From Alphaproteobacteria bacterium (GTDB taxonomy: Bacteria; Pseudomonadota; Alphaproteobacteria; Rhodobacterales; Rhodobacteraceae), in the NCBI GenBank assembly GCA_030424865.1, contig JAUHVR010000010.1:62001-126000 (forward strand): DNA of 64,000 nucleotides, read 5' to 3'. Positions 23,105 through 32,230 of the stretch are shown one piece after another. A program made the position numbers and the translations under genes. The number at the start of each line of letters is the position of its first letter. Position 1 is the first letter of the stretch. The notes under the pieces are model-generated. The model saw only the letters and a list, made by a program, of their open reading frames with translations. It did not search any database and was not told the DNA's origin.

Positions 23105-25093
23105 ATGACCCTTTTGCTGGGCGTCGACACGGGCGGAACCTACACGGACGCGGTGCTGATCCGCGACGGCGAGACGATCCTGGCCTCGGCCAAGTCCCTG
23201 ACCACGCGGGTGGATCTGGCGCTGGGCATCGGTGCCGCGGTGCGGGCGGTGTTGGAGCAGGCCTCGGTCGCGGCGGATGAGATCGCGATGGCGTCGCTGT
23301 CGACGACGCTGGCGACCAATGCGCTGGTCGAGGGGCAGGGCGGGCGCGTGGCGCTGGTCTACATCGGCTTTGGTGAGAAGGATCTGGAAAAACACGGGCT
23401 GCGCGAGGCGCTGGCGGGGGATCCGGTGTTGGTCTGCGCGGGCGGGCATGGCCATTCCGGAGAGGCCATTGCCGATCTGGATGTCGAGGCGATCGCCGCC
23501 TGGGCCGCGCAGCAAGAGGTGTCGAGCTTTGCCGTGGCGGCGCGGTTCTCGACGCGCAATCCGGCGCACGAGGTGGCGGCGCGGGATGCCTTGCGTGCGG
23601 CAACGGGTTTGCCGGTGACCTGCAGCCACGAACTCTCGGCCAAGCTGAACGGGCCAAAGCGGGCGTTGACGGCGGTTCTGAACGCACGGTTGATCGCCTT
23701 GACCCATGGGCTGATCGCACGGGCCGAGGCGGTGCTGGGCGAGATCGGCGTCACCGCGCCGATGATGGTGGTGCGCGGGGACGGGGCCCTGATGTCGGCG
23801 GCGCAGGCGATGGAACGGCCGATCGAGACGATCCTGAGCGGGCCCGCGGCCTCGATCGTCGGGGCACGCTGGTTGACCGGGGCGGATGAGGCCTTGGTCT
23901 CGGATATTGGCGGGACGACGACAGATATCGCGCTGTTGCGCGAGGGGCGTCCCGCGATCGACCCCGAGGGGGCGCGTGTGGGGCCGTTCCGGACCATGGT
24001 CGAGGCGGTTGCCATGCGGACACATGGTCTGGGCGGCGACAGCGAAGTGCACATGGTCAGCGAGGGGCTGGCCGGCGGTGTGACGCTGGGGCCGCGCCGG
24101 GTTTTGCCACTGGCGCTGGCGGCGATCGAGACGCCGGAGGTCTTGGAAGAGCTGCAACGGCAGGCGGATGCGCCGGTGCTGCGCGAGCATGATGGGCGGT
24201 TTGTGCGTCGGGTTGCCGGGGCCCATGCGGGTGGGTTGGCCGCGCGGGACGCGCGGTTGCTGGAGCTTTTGACGGCAGAGTTTGCGCCGGTCGGGACGGT
24301 TTTGAAGTCGCGCATGGATGGCCCTTCGTTGAAGCGGCTGGTGGGGCGTGGGCTGGCGCAGGTCTCGGCCCTGACGCCGACGGATGCGCTGCACGGGCTG
24401 GGGGATCTGGCGGTCTGGTCGGCTGAAGCTTCGCGCCTGGGATTGTCGCTGATGGGGCGGCGGCGGACCGGGGCGGGGCAGGTTCTGGCCGAGACGCCCG
24501 AGGTCATGGCCCAGATGATCGTGGATCAGCTGACGCGCCAGACTGCGCTGGCGCTGCTGGAAACCGCCTTTGCCGAAGAGAGGTGGGAGGGTTCTGTTGG
24601 CGATTTGGCCCGGCATCCGATCTTGCAGGCGGGTTTGACCGGGCACCGGGGGATCCTGGAGTTGCAGGCCGGCGTGGCGGTGCCGGTGATCGGTCTTGGG
24701 GCTTCGGCGCGGCGGTATTATCCGGCGGTGGGTGAGGCGCTGCGGGCCGAGGTGATGCTGCCCGAGGCCGGCGGCGTTGCGAATGCAATCGGCGCGGTGG
24801 TCGGTCAGATCACAGTGCGGCGCGAGGGCACGGTGACCGCGCCGAGCGAAGGGCGGTTCCGGGTGCATCTGGACGAGGGGCCCGAGGATTTTGGGCATGA
24901 GGGTGAGGCCCTGCAGGCCTTGGAACATGCCTTGAGCTTTGCCGCGCGGGCGGATGCCGAGGCGGCCGGGGCCGAGGGCATCTCGGTCCGGGTGATGCGC
25001 GATGTGCGGCGGGTCGAGCTGGAGGCGCGCGAGGTCTTTGTCGAGGCGCGGCTGGTGGCCGAGGCCTCGGGCCGGCCCCGGATCGCCGGGTAA
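23105..25093 (+). CDS. hydantoinase/oxoprolinase-family protein (HyuA-like)
   Basis: A 662-residue protein with an N-terminal ATPase-type phosphate loop GVDTGGTYTDAVL and the central DIGGTTTDIALL motif, the two nucleotide-binding elements of hydantoinase A and 5-oxoprolinase. Such enzymes hydrolyse cyclic amides with ATP, or carboxylate ketones when paired with a HyuB subunit. No hyuB gene lies alongside. The C-terminal third (about 480-662) is less conserved. TTGGAG precedes the ATG. Base composition is very high in G at third positions, like its neighbours. The substrate is unknown. Confidence 0.82.
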   Translation: MTLLLGVDTGGTYTDAVLIRDGETILASAKSLTTRVDLALGIGAAVRAVLEQASVAADEIAMASLSTTLATNALVEGQGGRVALVYIGFGEKDLEKHGLREALAGDPVLVCAGGHGHSGEAIADLDVEAIAAWAAQQEVSSFAVAARFSTRNPAHEVAARDALRAATGLPVTCSHELSAKLNGPKRALTAVLNARLIALTHGLIARAEAVLGEIGVTAPMMVVRGDGALMSAAQAMERPIETILSGPAASIVGARWLTGADEALVSDIGGTTTDIALLREGRPAIDPEGARVGPFRTMVEAVAMRTHGLGGDSEVHMVSEGLAGGVTLGPRRVLPLALAAIETPEVLEELQRQADAPVLREHDGRFVRRVAGAHAGGLAARDARLLELLTAEFAPVGTVLKSRMDGPSLKRLVGRGLAQVSALTPTDALHGLGDLAVWSAEASRLGLSLMGRRRTGAGQVLAETPEVMAQMIVDQLTRQTALALLETAFAEERWEGSVGDLARHPILQAGLTGHRGILELQAGVAVPVIGLGASARRYYPAVGEALRAEVMLPEAGGVANAIGAVVGQITVRREGTVTAPSEGRFRVHLDEGPEDFGHEGEALQALEHALSFAARADAEAAGAEGISVRVMRDVRRVELEAREVFVEARLVAEASGRPRIAG

Positions 25094-25108
25094 CCGCTGT
25101 CGAATTGT

Positions 25109-25189
25109 GTGCAGGCCATGCCTGCACGCTGGGGGAGCCCGTGCTGGCGCACGGGCGGTGTTGGGGGCGCTGCCCCCGGGACCCCCCCG
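25109..25189. repeat. chain of three GC hairpins after the hydantoinase gene
   Basis: Three perfect stems follow each other: GTGCAGGC/GCCTGCAC at 25109-25127, GCCCGTGC/GCACGGGC at 25137-25156, and GGGGGC/GCCCCC at 25163-25177. The last is followed by a run of seven C and GA. The third stem plus CCCCCCGA resembles the element before queG, so both probably belong to one dispersed intergenic family. No T-run follows, so it is not a typical terminator. Confidence 0.5.
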
Positions 25190-25322
25190 AAGGTCTCGGG
25201 AGAAAGATGAAAGGGGGTGGGCGGCGCCCTTTCCTGTATGTGGGTGTCGTGGGGGCTGGGACCAAGACCCGGCAACGAAGCTGTGAGGCAGGTTTCAGAA
25301 GGCTTTGCTTTCGCGCCCGACA

Positions 25323-25337
25323 CCCCATTTAATGGGG
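25323..25337. promoter_or_regulatory. 15-bp perfect palindrome upstream of msrB
   Basis: CCCCATT-T-AATGGGG is a perfect inverted repeat with a single central base, 26 bp before the msrB start. It could be an operator for a dimeric regulator of the methionine sulfoxide reductase pair or a short mRNA hairpin. No regulator is identified. Confidence 0.35.
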
Positions 25338-25363
25338 CGGACACGGCACAAAGGAGGAGATCC

Positions 25364-25813
25364 ATGACCCGATACACCAAAGACCCTGAGGCCATCGCCC
25401 GCCTGTCGCCGGAAGAATACTACGTGACACAGGAATCGGGCACCGAGCGGCCCGGGACCGGGGCGCTGTTGGGCAACAAGGCGCCCGGGATCTATGTGGA
25501 CATTGTCAGCGGCGAGCCGCTGTTTGCCAGCGCGGACAAATATGAAAGCGGTTGCGGCTGGCCGTCGTTCACCAAACCGATCGAGGCGGCGCATGTGACA
25601 GAGCATCGCGATCTGACCATGGGGATGATCCGGACCGAGGTCCGGTCCAAGCATGGCGACAGCCACTTGGGGCATGTGTTCCCGGATGGCCCCCGGGATC
25701 GCGGCGGGCTGCGGTATTGCATCAACTCGGCCTCGCTGCGCTTTGTGCACCGTGATGACATGGAGGCCGAGGGCTATGGCGATTACCTTGATCAAGTGGA
25801 GGATGTGGCATGA
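25364..25813 (+). CDS. msrB: peptide-methionine (R)-S-oxide reductase
   Basis: A 149-residue cytoplasmic enzyme that reduces the R form of methionine sulfoxide in proteins. The signatures [29 protein letters not shown] and [11 protein letters not shown] are present, with the catalytic Cys in the last. The CxxC zinc pairs of many MsrB proteins are absent (VSGEPLF where CxxC is usual), so this is the zinc-free form. AAGGAGGAGA precedes the ATG. msrA follows with a four-base overlap, so the two are translated together. Confidence 0.95.
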   Translation: MTRYTKDPEAIARLSPEEYYVTQESGTERPGTGALLGNKAPGIYVDIVSGEPLFASADKYESGCGWPSFTKPIEAAHVTEHRDLTMGMIRTEVRSKHGDSHLGHVFPDGPRDRGGLRYCINSASLRFVHRDDMEAEGYGDYLDQVEDVA

Positions 25814-26316
25814 CTGAACGCGCTGTTCTGGCGGGGGGCTGTTTCTGGGGGATGCAGGATCTGATCCGAAAGTTGCCCGGTGTTGAACGCACCCGCGTGG
25901 GCTATACCGGGGGGGACGTGCCCAATGCGACCTATCGCAACCATGGCACCCATGCCGAGGGGATCGAGATTTTCTTTGACCCCGACCGCATCAGCTATCG
26001 GCGGATCCTGGAGGTGTTCTTTCAGATCCACGACCCGACCACGTTGAACCGGCAGGGGAACGACCTGGGGATGAGCTATCGCTCGGCGATCTATTTTGTC
26101 GATGACGCGCAGAAGGCCTGCGCAGAGGAAACCATTGCCGACGTGAATGCCTCGGGCCTCTGGCCGGGACCGGTGGTGACCGAGGTGGAACCGGTGGGCG
26201 ATTTCTGGGAGGCCGAGCCCGAGCATCAGGATTACCTGGAGCGGTTCCCAAACGGCTATACCTGTCATTTCCCGCGCCCCGATTGGGTGCTGCCCAAACG
26301 GGACGCGGCAGAGTGA
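25810..26316 (+). CDS. msrA: peptide-methionine (S)-S-oxide reductase
   Basis: A 168-residue enzyme that reduces the S form of methionine sulfoxide. The catalytic motif GGCFWG is at residues 9-14, followed by [21 protein letters not shown] and YRSAIYF, all family signatures. It overlaps msrB by ATGA, so the pair covers both sulfoxide stereoisomers from one transcript. Absence of a signal peptide places it in the cytoplasm. Confidence 0.96.
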   Translation: MTERAVLAGGCFWGMQDLIRKLPGVERTRVGYTGGDVPNATYRNHGTHAEGIEIFFDPDRISYRRILEVFFQIHDPTTLNRQGNDLGMSYRSAIYFVDDAQKACAEETIADVNASGLWPGPVVTEVEPVGDFWEAEPEHQDYLERFPNGYTCHFPRPDWVLPKRDAAE

Positions 26317-26317
26317 T

Positions 26318-27688
26318 TTAGTCCTTAAAGCAGAAGGTGTTGCCTGAACTGGTGTTCAGGTAGCACCGGCTGTTGCTCACGGGCTTGTCGGTGAACAGCA
26401 GTTTCGCCTCAAGCCCGTTGATGCGGTCGCCGTTGACCGTGTCTTCGATCACCGTCTTCGCGCCCGAGGGCCAGACGAACTCATCCAGCTGGTATTCGTG
26501 CAACGTGCTGCTGATCTTGCGGGTGGTCAGGCGGGTGCAGGGGTCTTCGTCGAGCTTGTCCTGGCCCCGGAACACGTAACAGGTCGTTTGCGCAGAGCTA
26601 CGGTCGATCGGAGAGAGCTCGGCCACATCCCGTGTGGCGATTTGCTGATCCGAGGGGCGTACGAGGTCCGCCAGCTTGGTGCGCGGGTCGAAGAACAGCG
26701 CGGGGCTGGCGTCAAAGCCAAGACCATCCTGACCGATGCGGATATTGCCGAAGGACCCGAAATAGCTGTAGGCGCCAACTTCGGTCGCGGCGGTTACATC
26801 CGCCTCGAGCCTGATGTTGCAGGACAGCGCACCTTCCTGGCCATAACCCTCTTGTCGGGCCTCGACGCCGTCGCTGGTGCGTGTCACCTGAACCTCCCAT
26901 CCCCACCGATCGGTGGGTTCTGGGTCAAAGCCGAACCCGTTGGTCGAGATCCGGTCGCCTTCCCAGTTGTAGAAACTGTTGCAGGCGTTCGAGACGGCCA
27001 GCGGTGTGATCTCGGCCGGGTGATAGGTGCCGACAACAGGGATCAGCCAGCGGCCCGCCTTGTGGACCGTGTCGATGTAGAAGAAATCCTCGGGCGGGGT
27101 TTGCAGCATCTTCGACACCAGTGTGTGCGAGACTTTCATGTCGCCCGAGCGTTCCAGCAAATCGCCGATGCCCCGTACCGCGATCTTGTAGGCGATGTTC
27201 ACCTGCTCTTCGGTGTAGCTGCCACCGGGCACCACAAGTGACGGGGCGTGGAACCCCAACTTGCCCCCGGCATGCAGCTTTCTGTTGGCCACAAGACCGG
27301 CGTCGCTTTCGGTGCTGACGGACCCGGCCATGAAGATCACCGAACAGGCGCTCAGGCAGGTCGCGTCGCGGGGGATGGCAGTGCCGAGCTTGCCCGAGAT
27401 CAGATCGGCGATGCGGATCGCCTCGGCAAAACTGCCGCCCTGACTGTCGAGGCACAGCCGCTGGCCGTGGTATTCGTCGGAATAGAGTGGATCATAGGCA
27501 TTGGCGGACCCGTAAATCCGGATCAGCAGGGCCTTTAGCCGGTCGGCATCGCCTTTTTCGATCACACCGCTGAGGCGGACAAAGCAGTGCATGTAGGGAT
27601 CAGAATGCCGCTCGAGTGTGGCGGCTGTGGCCGTGGTGGCGGGCGCAAGAAAGAGCAACGCAAGCAAGGCGAAGAGACGAGTGTACAT
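26318..27688 (-). CDS. secreted ClpP/crotonase-fold protein (COG3904-like), 456 aa
   Basis: A signal peptide covers residues 1-23. Residues about 30-190 have the pattern of periplasmic ClpP-like proteins: CLDSQGGSFAEAIRIADLI (80-98), CLSACSVIFMAG (111-122) with Ser113 at the nucleophile position, and LGFHAP with His147. The oxyanion GG is at 84-85. This suggests a serine-protease-like or scaffold role in the periplasm. The C-terminal 250 residues, with at least seven Cys, are not recognised. GGGAGGT lies nine bases before the ATG. The gene shares the leftward strand with the sulfatase but starts about 70 bp beyond its stop. It is close to the caspase array, though a functional tie is only inferred. 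Confidence 0.7.
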   Translation of the reverse strand: MYTRLFALLALLFLAPATTATAATLERHSDPYMHCFVRLSGVIEKGDADRLKALLIRIYGSANAYDPLYSDEYHGQRLCLDSQGGSFAEAIRIADLISGKLGTAIPRDATCLSACSVIFMAGSVSTESDAGLVANRKLHAGGKLGFHAPSLVVPGGSYTEEQVNIAYKIAVRGIGDLLERSGDMKVSHTLVSKMLQTPPEDFFYIDTVHKAGRWLIPVVGTYHPAEITPLAVSNACNSFYNWEGDRISTNGFGFDPEPTDRWGWEVQVTRTSDGVEARQEGYGQEGALSCNIRLEADVTAATEVGAYSYFGSFGNIRIGQDGLGFDASPALFFDPRTKLADLVRPSDQQIATRDVAELSPIDRSSAQTTCYVFRGQDKLDEDPCTRLTTRKISSTLHEYQLDEFVWPSGAKTVIEDTVNGDRINGLEAKLLFTDKPVSNSRCYLNTSSGNTFCFKD

Positions 27689-27754
27689 GGATTGGTGACC
27701 TCCCGATCAGGACGTTGGTCGGGAAAACCGTTTTGTGTCAAGGGGTAAGGGCGG

Positions 27755-29362
27755 TCAACCCTCGGCGTTCGTCAACCCCCAGGCGGTCAGAAGGCGTGGC
27801 AATGCCTGATCCCAATCCAGCACGCCGACGCGATCCGCCCAGTCCTGATAGTGCGCGATCAGGTCGGCCTCGTGCCGCCCGCCCCGCCCGGCGAGGTTGT
27901 TCAGTTCGGTCCGATCAGCCTCCATGTCGTAAAGCTCCCAGGGGGTGCCGTGACGGCGGACCAGTTTGAAGCGACCGGCGCGGATGGCGGCGTTGCCTTC
28001 GTGTTCAAAGAAGATGGGCGCGTCGCGTGACCAATCCTGGCCGGTCAACAGGGGCAGCAGCGACTCGCCTTCGCCGGGTTGGATCGGTGTGCCGCGCACC
28101 TCGGTCTGATAGTCCGCGCCCGCGACCTCCAGCAGCGTCGGCAGGATGTCGACCACATGCGCGGGCTCATGCAGGTTTGCCCCCGGCTTCAGCCCGTTCG
28201 GCCAATGGGCGATCATCGGGGTCGAGACGCCGCCTTCGTGCACGTAGTGCTTGAACAGACGGAACGGCGCGTTCGAGACATTGGCCCAGGGCTTGTCATA
28301 GCTTTGATAGGTCAGCGCATCGCCGGGCATGACGTCAGGGCGGTTGCCCATGGTGATGCAGCGGCCATCGTGGGTTTGGTCGGGAAAGAACTTGGCCCAG
28401 CCGTCCTCGGCCATGAACTCGGCACAGCCGCCATTGTCGGACAGGAACAGGATCAGCGTGTCCTCGTATTGGCCCAGCCGTTTCAGGGCCTCGATGAACC
28501 GCCCGATGCTTTGGTCCATCCGGTCGACCATGGCCGCATAGGTCGCCATCTTGCGCGCCTCCCAGTCGGTGTGCTGCTCGGCCTCCCAGGGATGCACCTG
28601 GTCGTCACGCGGCGCGATCTGCCAGCTGCGCTGGAACAGGTCCAGGGCGTTCATCTCTTCGTGCCTCGCGGTGCGGGTGGCGTCCCAGCCCTTGGCATAG
28701 GTGCCGTCGTAGCGGGCGATGTCCTCGGGCGGTGCGTGCAGGGGCCAGTGCGGCGCGGTATGCGCGAGGTAGAGGAAGAACGGCACCTCATCCGCCACGG
28801 CCTCTTCCACCATGCCGATGGCCTTGTCGGTGATCGCCTCGGTGAAATAGAAATCATCCGCGAAATCCGTCACGCGGGTGTCGTCATCCAGCACGTAGTG
28901 CGGCGAAAAGAAATGCGTGACCCCGTCGACGATCCCGTAAAAGCGGTCAAACCCCCGCTGGCGCGGGGTCGGGTGCTGGGGCGCGCCGACCTGCCAACTG
29001 TCGACCTCGCGCGCCATGAAGTCCCCGCCGACATGCCACTTGCCCGACATCAGCGTCCGGTATCCAGCGGTGCGCAGATGTTCGGCAATCGTTGCGCTGT
29101 CGTCGCGCAGGAAGCCGCGATAGGCGGGTGTGCCCAGATCCGCACCCATGTGGCCGATCCCGGCCTGATGCGGATAGAGCCCGGTCAAGAGCGAGGCGCG
29201 GGTCGGGCAGCAGCGGGCGCAGTTGTACATCTGGGTCATCAGGCGGCCCTCACGCGCAAGACCATCAAGGACCGGCGTCCTGATCTCGGACCCGGTGCAG
29301 CCAAGATCGGCAAATCCCAGGTCATCGGCCAGGATCACCACGATGTTGGGGCGTCTTGTCAT
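27755..29362 (-). CDS. sulfatase (arylsulfatase type)
   Basis: A 535-residue alkaline phosphatase-superfamily hydrolase that cleaves sulfate esters. NIVVILADDLGFADLGC holds the metal-binding D13/D14, and CCPTRASLLTG (51-61) is the C-x-P-x-R signature, with C51 to be converted to formylglycine. MSGKWHVGG and LSDNGG are further metal and sulfate contacts. No signal peptide is seen, so it appears cytoplasmic. The ATG at 29362 is supported by GAGG upstream and directly begins the first strand; the open frame further upstream is chance. The leftward promoter must lie in the 102-bp gap before the first caspase gene. The substrate is unknown; marine relatives act on polysaccharides or choline sulfate. 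Confidence 0.9.
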   Translation of the reverse strand: MTRRPNIVVILADDLGFADLGCTGSEIRTPVLDGLAREGRLMTQMYNCARCCPTRASLLTGLYPHQAGIGHMGADLGTPAYRGFLRDDSATIAEHLRTAGYRTLMSGKWHVGGDFMAREVDSWQVGAPQHPTPRQRGFDRFYGIVDGVTHFFSPHYVLDDDTRVTDFADDFYFTEAITDKAIGMVEEAVADEVPFFLYLAHTAPHWPLHAPPEDIARYDGTYAKGWDATRTARHEEMNALDLFQRSWQIAPRDDQVHPWEAEQHTDWEARKMATYAAMVDRMDQSIGRFIEALKRLGQYEDTLILFLSDNGGCAEFMAEDGWAKFFPDQTHDGRCITMGNRPDVMPGDALTYQSYDKPWANVSNAPFRLFKHYVHEGGVSTPMIAHWPNGLKPGANLHEPAHVVDILPTLLEVAGADYQTEVRGTPIQPGEGESLLPLLTGQDWSRDAPIFFEHEGNAAIRAGRFKLVRRHGTPWELYDMEADRTELNNLAGRGGRHEADLIAHYQDWADRVGVLDWDQALPRLLTAWGLTNAEG

Positions 29363-29416
29363 GTGATCCTCTTGCAAGGGGGCGGTCCGGCGCAGGCCCC
29401 GCCGGTTGCCAAAAGC

Positions 29417-29445
29417 TTGTTTCAAAGGTGCCTTTTCGGCATATT
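29417..29445 (+). promoter_or_regulatory. possible promoter for the caspase array
   Basis: TTGTTT at 29417-29422 and CATATT at 29440-29445, spaced 17 bp, in the short divergent gap between the sulfatase and first caspase gene. The predicted start point would leave only a very short leader before the AAGGGGAGA ribosome site at 29451-29459, so the assignment is tentative. Confidence 0.3.
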
Positions 29446-29464
29446 TCTGCAAGGGGAGATTTTG

Positions 29465-32230
29465 ATGCGCGTTTTCTTGCTGCTTTTGGCTTTGGTTTTT
29501 TCGACGGGTCCCGCGTTGGCCGCGAAATACGCCCTTGTGATGGGCAACGCCGACTACGAGTCGTTGTCGGACCTGCAGAACACCCACTACGACGCCCAGG
29601 CCTATGGGGAAACCTTCCAAGACCTTGGGTACGAGGTCACCTTTCTGAAGGACCTCGACTTCGACAGTACGCTAGAGGCTCTTGATACGTTTTACGCGCA
29701 GATCAATCCGGGCGACGAGGTGGTGTTTGTCTTTTCCGGCCACGGCTGGAGCGATGGCAAGGTCAACTACCTGATCCCCACGGATGCCCCAAAGCAGGCG
29801 CGGGATTCGCTGCTCAAGCGCAAGACGATTGCCCTGAAGAACGGCTATGACGGCGTGCTTGATGAATTGGCGGCTCTGGGCGCCGGGCTGACCGTCGCGG
29901 TGATCGATGCCTGTCGCAACAATCCTTTCGAGCCTCCGCAGGGCCGCAAATCGCTTGCGCTGGGCCGCGGGCTTGCGCCCATTCAGGCCCAAACCGGCAC
30001 CCTTGTGATTTTTTCGGCCGGGGTCGGACAAGAGGCTTTGGACAGGTTGCCCGACGATCCGGGTGATCAGCGGCTTTCGGTTTTCACACGGTCCTTCATC
30101 CCGCATCTGAAGTCAGGCCTTTACGTTGAACGGGCGGTGGCCGAGGCGCAAAAGGAAACTGCCGCATTGGCGCGCCGGGCCGGCGGGCACACCCAGACCC
30201 CTGCGATCTATGACGAGGCGCTGGGCGACACATGCCTGAGCGGGTCCTGCGTTTATCAGGTCACGCCCGTTGTCCAACAGCAGCAACAGCTGGCGGTTGC
30301 GCAACCCAGCCAATGTGACCTGCTGTATCAAGAGGCCAAGGCCTCGCGCGAGTGTTTCGAGTTCGAGGGGTACATCGACGTCTGCGCCGACCACACCTTC
30401 GCCCCGATCGCGCGCCGCTTTATCGCGCGGCAATGCACGGTGGACACCGCGGCCATTCAGTCCGGGGATCCGGTGAAAGAGGTGGCACCGGTCGTGCAAC
30501 AGCAGGTCCAGGTCAAACCCGTCGTCCAATCCCAGTCGGCGCAAGGGACAGAGACCCCCCAAACCAAGGCGCTGGCCGCGTATTTCGCGCTTCAGGACAA
30601 GATCGAGGTCAAGGAAAAATCCCTTGACCTTGCGCGGAAGGCGTCGCTGTCGCATCGGGTGAGCTCGCTCGAGGGCGACCTTCAGAAACTGCGTGCCGAG
30701 CGGGCCGCGCTGTCGACCGGAGAGTTTGGCGACGTGCTGGCGCAGGTGGAAGAGGCGCAGCGGACCCTCGACAGCAAGCAGCGGTCGCTTGGGCTGGCAC
30801 GGCAGTTTTCCAACCCCTCGCGGGTCAACCAGCTTGAGCTTGAAGTGGCCAGCCTGCGGTCCGGCTTGCAGGCGCTCCGCTCGGGCGAGATGGATGCGCT
30901 TGCCGATCTGGCAAGGCAGGGTGAAGTCTCGCAGGCGATCTTGCAGCAGATGCAAGAGGTTCAGGGCAGTCTCGACGACAAGCAGCGGTCCTTGACGCTT
31001 GCGCGCCAGTTCTCGTCGGCGGTGCGGGTCCGCGAACTGGAACAAGAGGTCGCGGCCCTGCAGGCGGTGTTGCGCTCTTTGCAGTCGGGCGAACCGGTCG
31101 CGGAAACCAAAGTCGCGCTTGAAACCGGTGGGCCAGGCCATGCCGAAACGGTTGTAAACAGCGAGGCAGACGCAAGGGTACAGGGTTGCGATCGCCTTGC
31201 CGTCGATCAGAACCATCCCGACATTCTGAGCGGCAAGATCACGGTCGCGTCCGTTGCCTTCGAAGACATTCAGCCGGACCGCGCCATTGCCCAATGCAAA
31301 CAGGCCGTCGCGGCGTTTCCGGATCACGGGCGCAGCCATGCCAATCTGTCACGCGCATATGGGCGCAAAGGCGACTTTGCCAATATGCGGGTGCATGCGG
31401 AACGGGGCGATGCCCTGGGGGATCTCTATGCCACCCGCGCTCTGGGTTACAGCATGCTGAAAGGCGACCGCCTGCCCAAGGATGTGACCCGAGGAATAAG
31501 TTATCTGAACCGTGCGGCCTCGGCCGGGTATCCAATGGCGCAAAACGACATGGGCAATGCCTATCGGTACGGCGAAGGGGTCGAGAAAGACATCAAGCTA
31601 GCGGCCACCTGGTTCAGCGTTGCGTCCGCGCAGGGGAACTACCTGGGCCAGTACAACATGGCCAGCCTTCTGCGCAAAGGCGAAGGCGTGCCCGAGAACA
31701 TGGTTGAAGCGCGCCGCTTGTACAAGCTGTCCGCCGACACGGGATATGATTATGCCCAGAACATGTACGGTTGGGTGCTGTACTTTGGCGAAGGCGGGGC
31801 CGCTGACCCCACGGAAGGGCTGCGTTGGTTCCGCATGGCGGCGGCCCAGGGCAACAGGCTGGCGATGCACAATCTGGGTCGGGCCTATGCCGAGGGCAAG
31901 GGCGTCACCCGGAACGACAGCACCAGCGCGAATTGGTACGAACAGGCGGCCGCCCAGGGATACAGCTATTCGCAGGAACAACTGGGCTATATCTACGAAA
32001 CGGGCCGTGGTGTGACCGCCGACCCCTCAAAAGCGGCCAGCTTCTATTACGCGGCGCTCAAGCAAGGGCGCAACTGGGTGGTCGATCGGCAAAGCAACCA
32101 ATGGGATCGCGAGACGGCCAAGGCAATGCAGCGGTTGCTGAAGGCAGACGGGTTCTACAGGGGCGCGATTGACGGCATCATGGGCAGCGGTGCCCGCACG
32201 GCGATGACCGCCGCGCTGAACGCGGGGTGA
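29465..32230 (+). CDS. secreted caspase-family protein 1: caspase, coiled coil, Sel1 repeats, PG-binding-like end
   Basis: A 921-residue protein with a signal peptide (1-20). The caspase p20-like domain spans about 21-250, with His93 in FSGHGWS and Cys150 in VIDACRNNPF. A six-Cys module (about 275-345) follows. Next come three related coiled-coil blocks (about 385-550) sharing KQRSLxLARQFS-type segments, a TPR-like helper segment (HPDILSGK to FPDHGRS), about six Sel1 repeats (about 670-880), and a C-terminal QRLLKADGFYRGAIDGIMGSG peptidoglycan-binding-like end. The ATG at 29465 has AAGGGGAGA upstream. It should act in the periplasm. It leads a head-to-tail array and is directly joined to the next gene (TGATG). 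Protease activity is inferred from the intact dyad. Confidence 0.87.
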   Translation: MRVFLLLLALVFSTGPALAAKYALVMGNADYESLSDLQNTHYDAQAYGETFQDLGYEVTFLKDLDFDSTLEALDTFYAQINPGDEVVFVFSGHGWSDGKVNYLIPTDAPKQARDSLLKRKTIALKNGYDGVLDELAALGAGLTVAVIDACRNNPFEPPQGRKSLALGRGLAPIQAQTGTLVIFSAGVGQEALDRLPDDPGDQRLSVFTRSFIPHLKSGLYVERAVAEAQKETAALARRAGGHTQTPAIYDEALGDTCLSGSCVYQVTPVVQQQQQLAVAQPSQCDLLYQEAKASRECFEFEGYIDVCADHTFAPIARRFIARQCTVDTAAIQSGDPVKEVAPVVQQQVQVKPVVQSQSAQGTETPQTKALAAYFALQDKIEVKEKSLDLARKASLSHRVSSLEGDLQKLRAERAALSTGEFGDVLAQVEEAQRTLDSKQRSLGLARQFSNPSRVNQLELEVASLRSGLQALRSGEMDALADLARQGEVSQAILQQMQEVQGSLDDKQRSLTLARQFSSAVRVRELEQEVAALQAVLRSLQSGEPVAETKVALETGGPGHAETVVNSEADARVQGCDRLAVDQNHPDILSGKITVASVAFEDIQPDRAIAQCKQAVAAFPDHGRSHANLSRAYGRKGDFANMRVHAERGDALGDLYATRALGYSMLKGDRLPKDVTRGISYLNRAASAGYPMAQNDMGNAYRYGEGVEKDIKLAATWFSVASAQGNYLGQYNMASLLRKGEGVPENMVEARRLYKLSADTGYDYAQNMYGWVLYFGEGGAADPTEGLRWFRMAAAQGNRLAMHNLGRAYAEGKGVTRNDSTSANWYEQAAAQGYSYSQEQLGYIYETGRGVTADPSKAASFYYAALKQGRNWVVDRQSNQWDRETAKAMQRLLKADGFYRGAIDGIMGSGARTAMTAALNAG

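Noticed and set aside
28079-29464. Long 5' extension of caspase protein 1
   Set aside because: It runs antisense through the sulfatase gene; the signal peptide and ribosome site mark the start at 29465.
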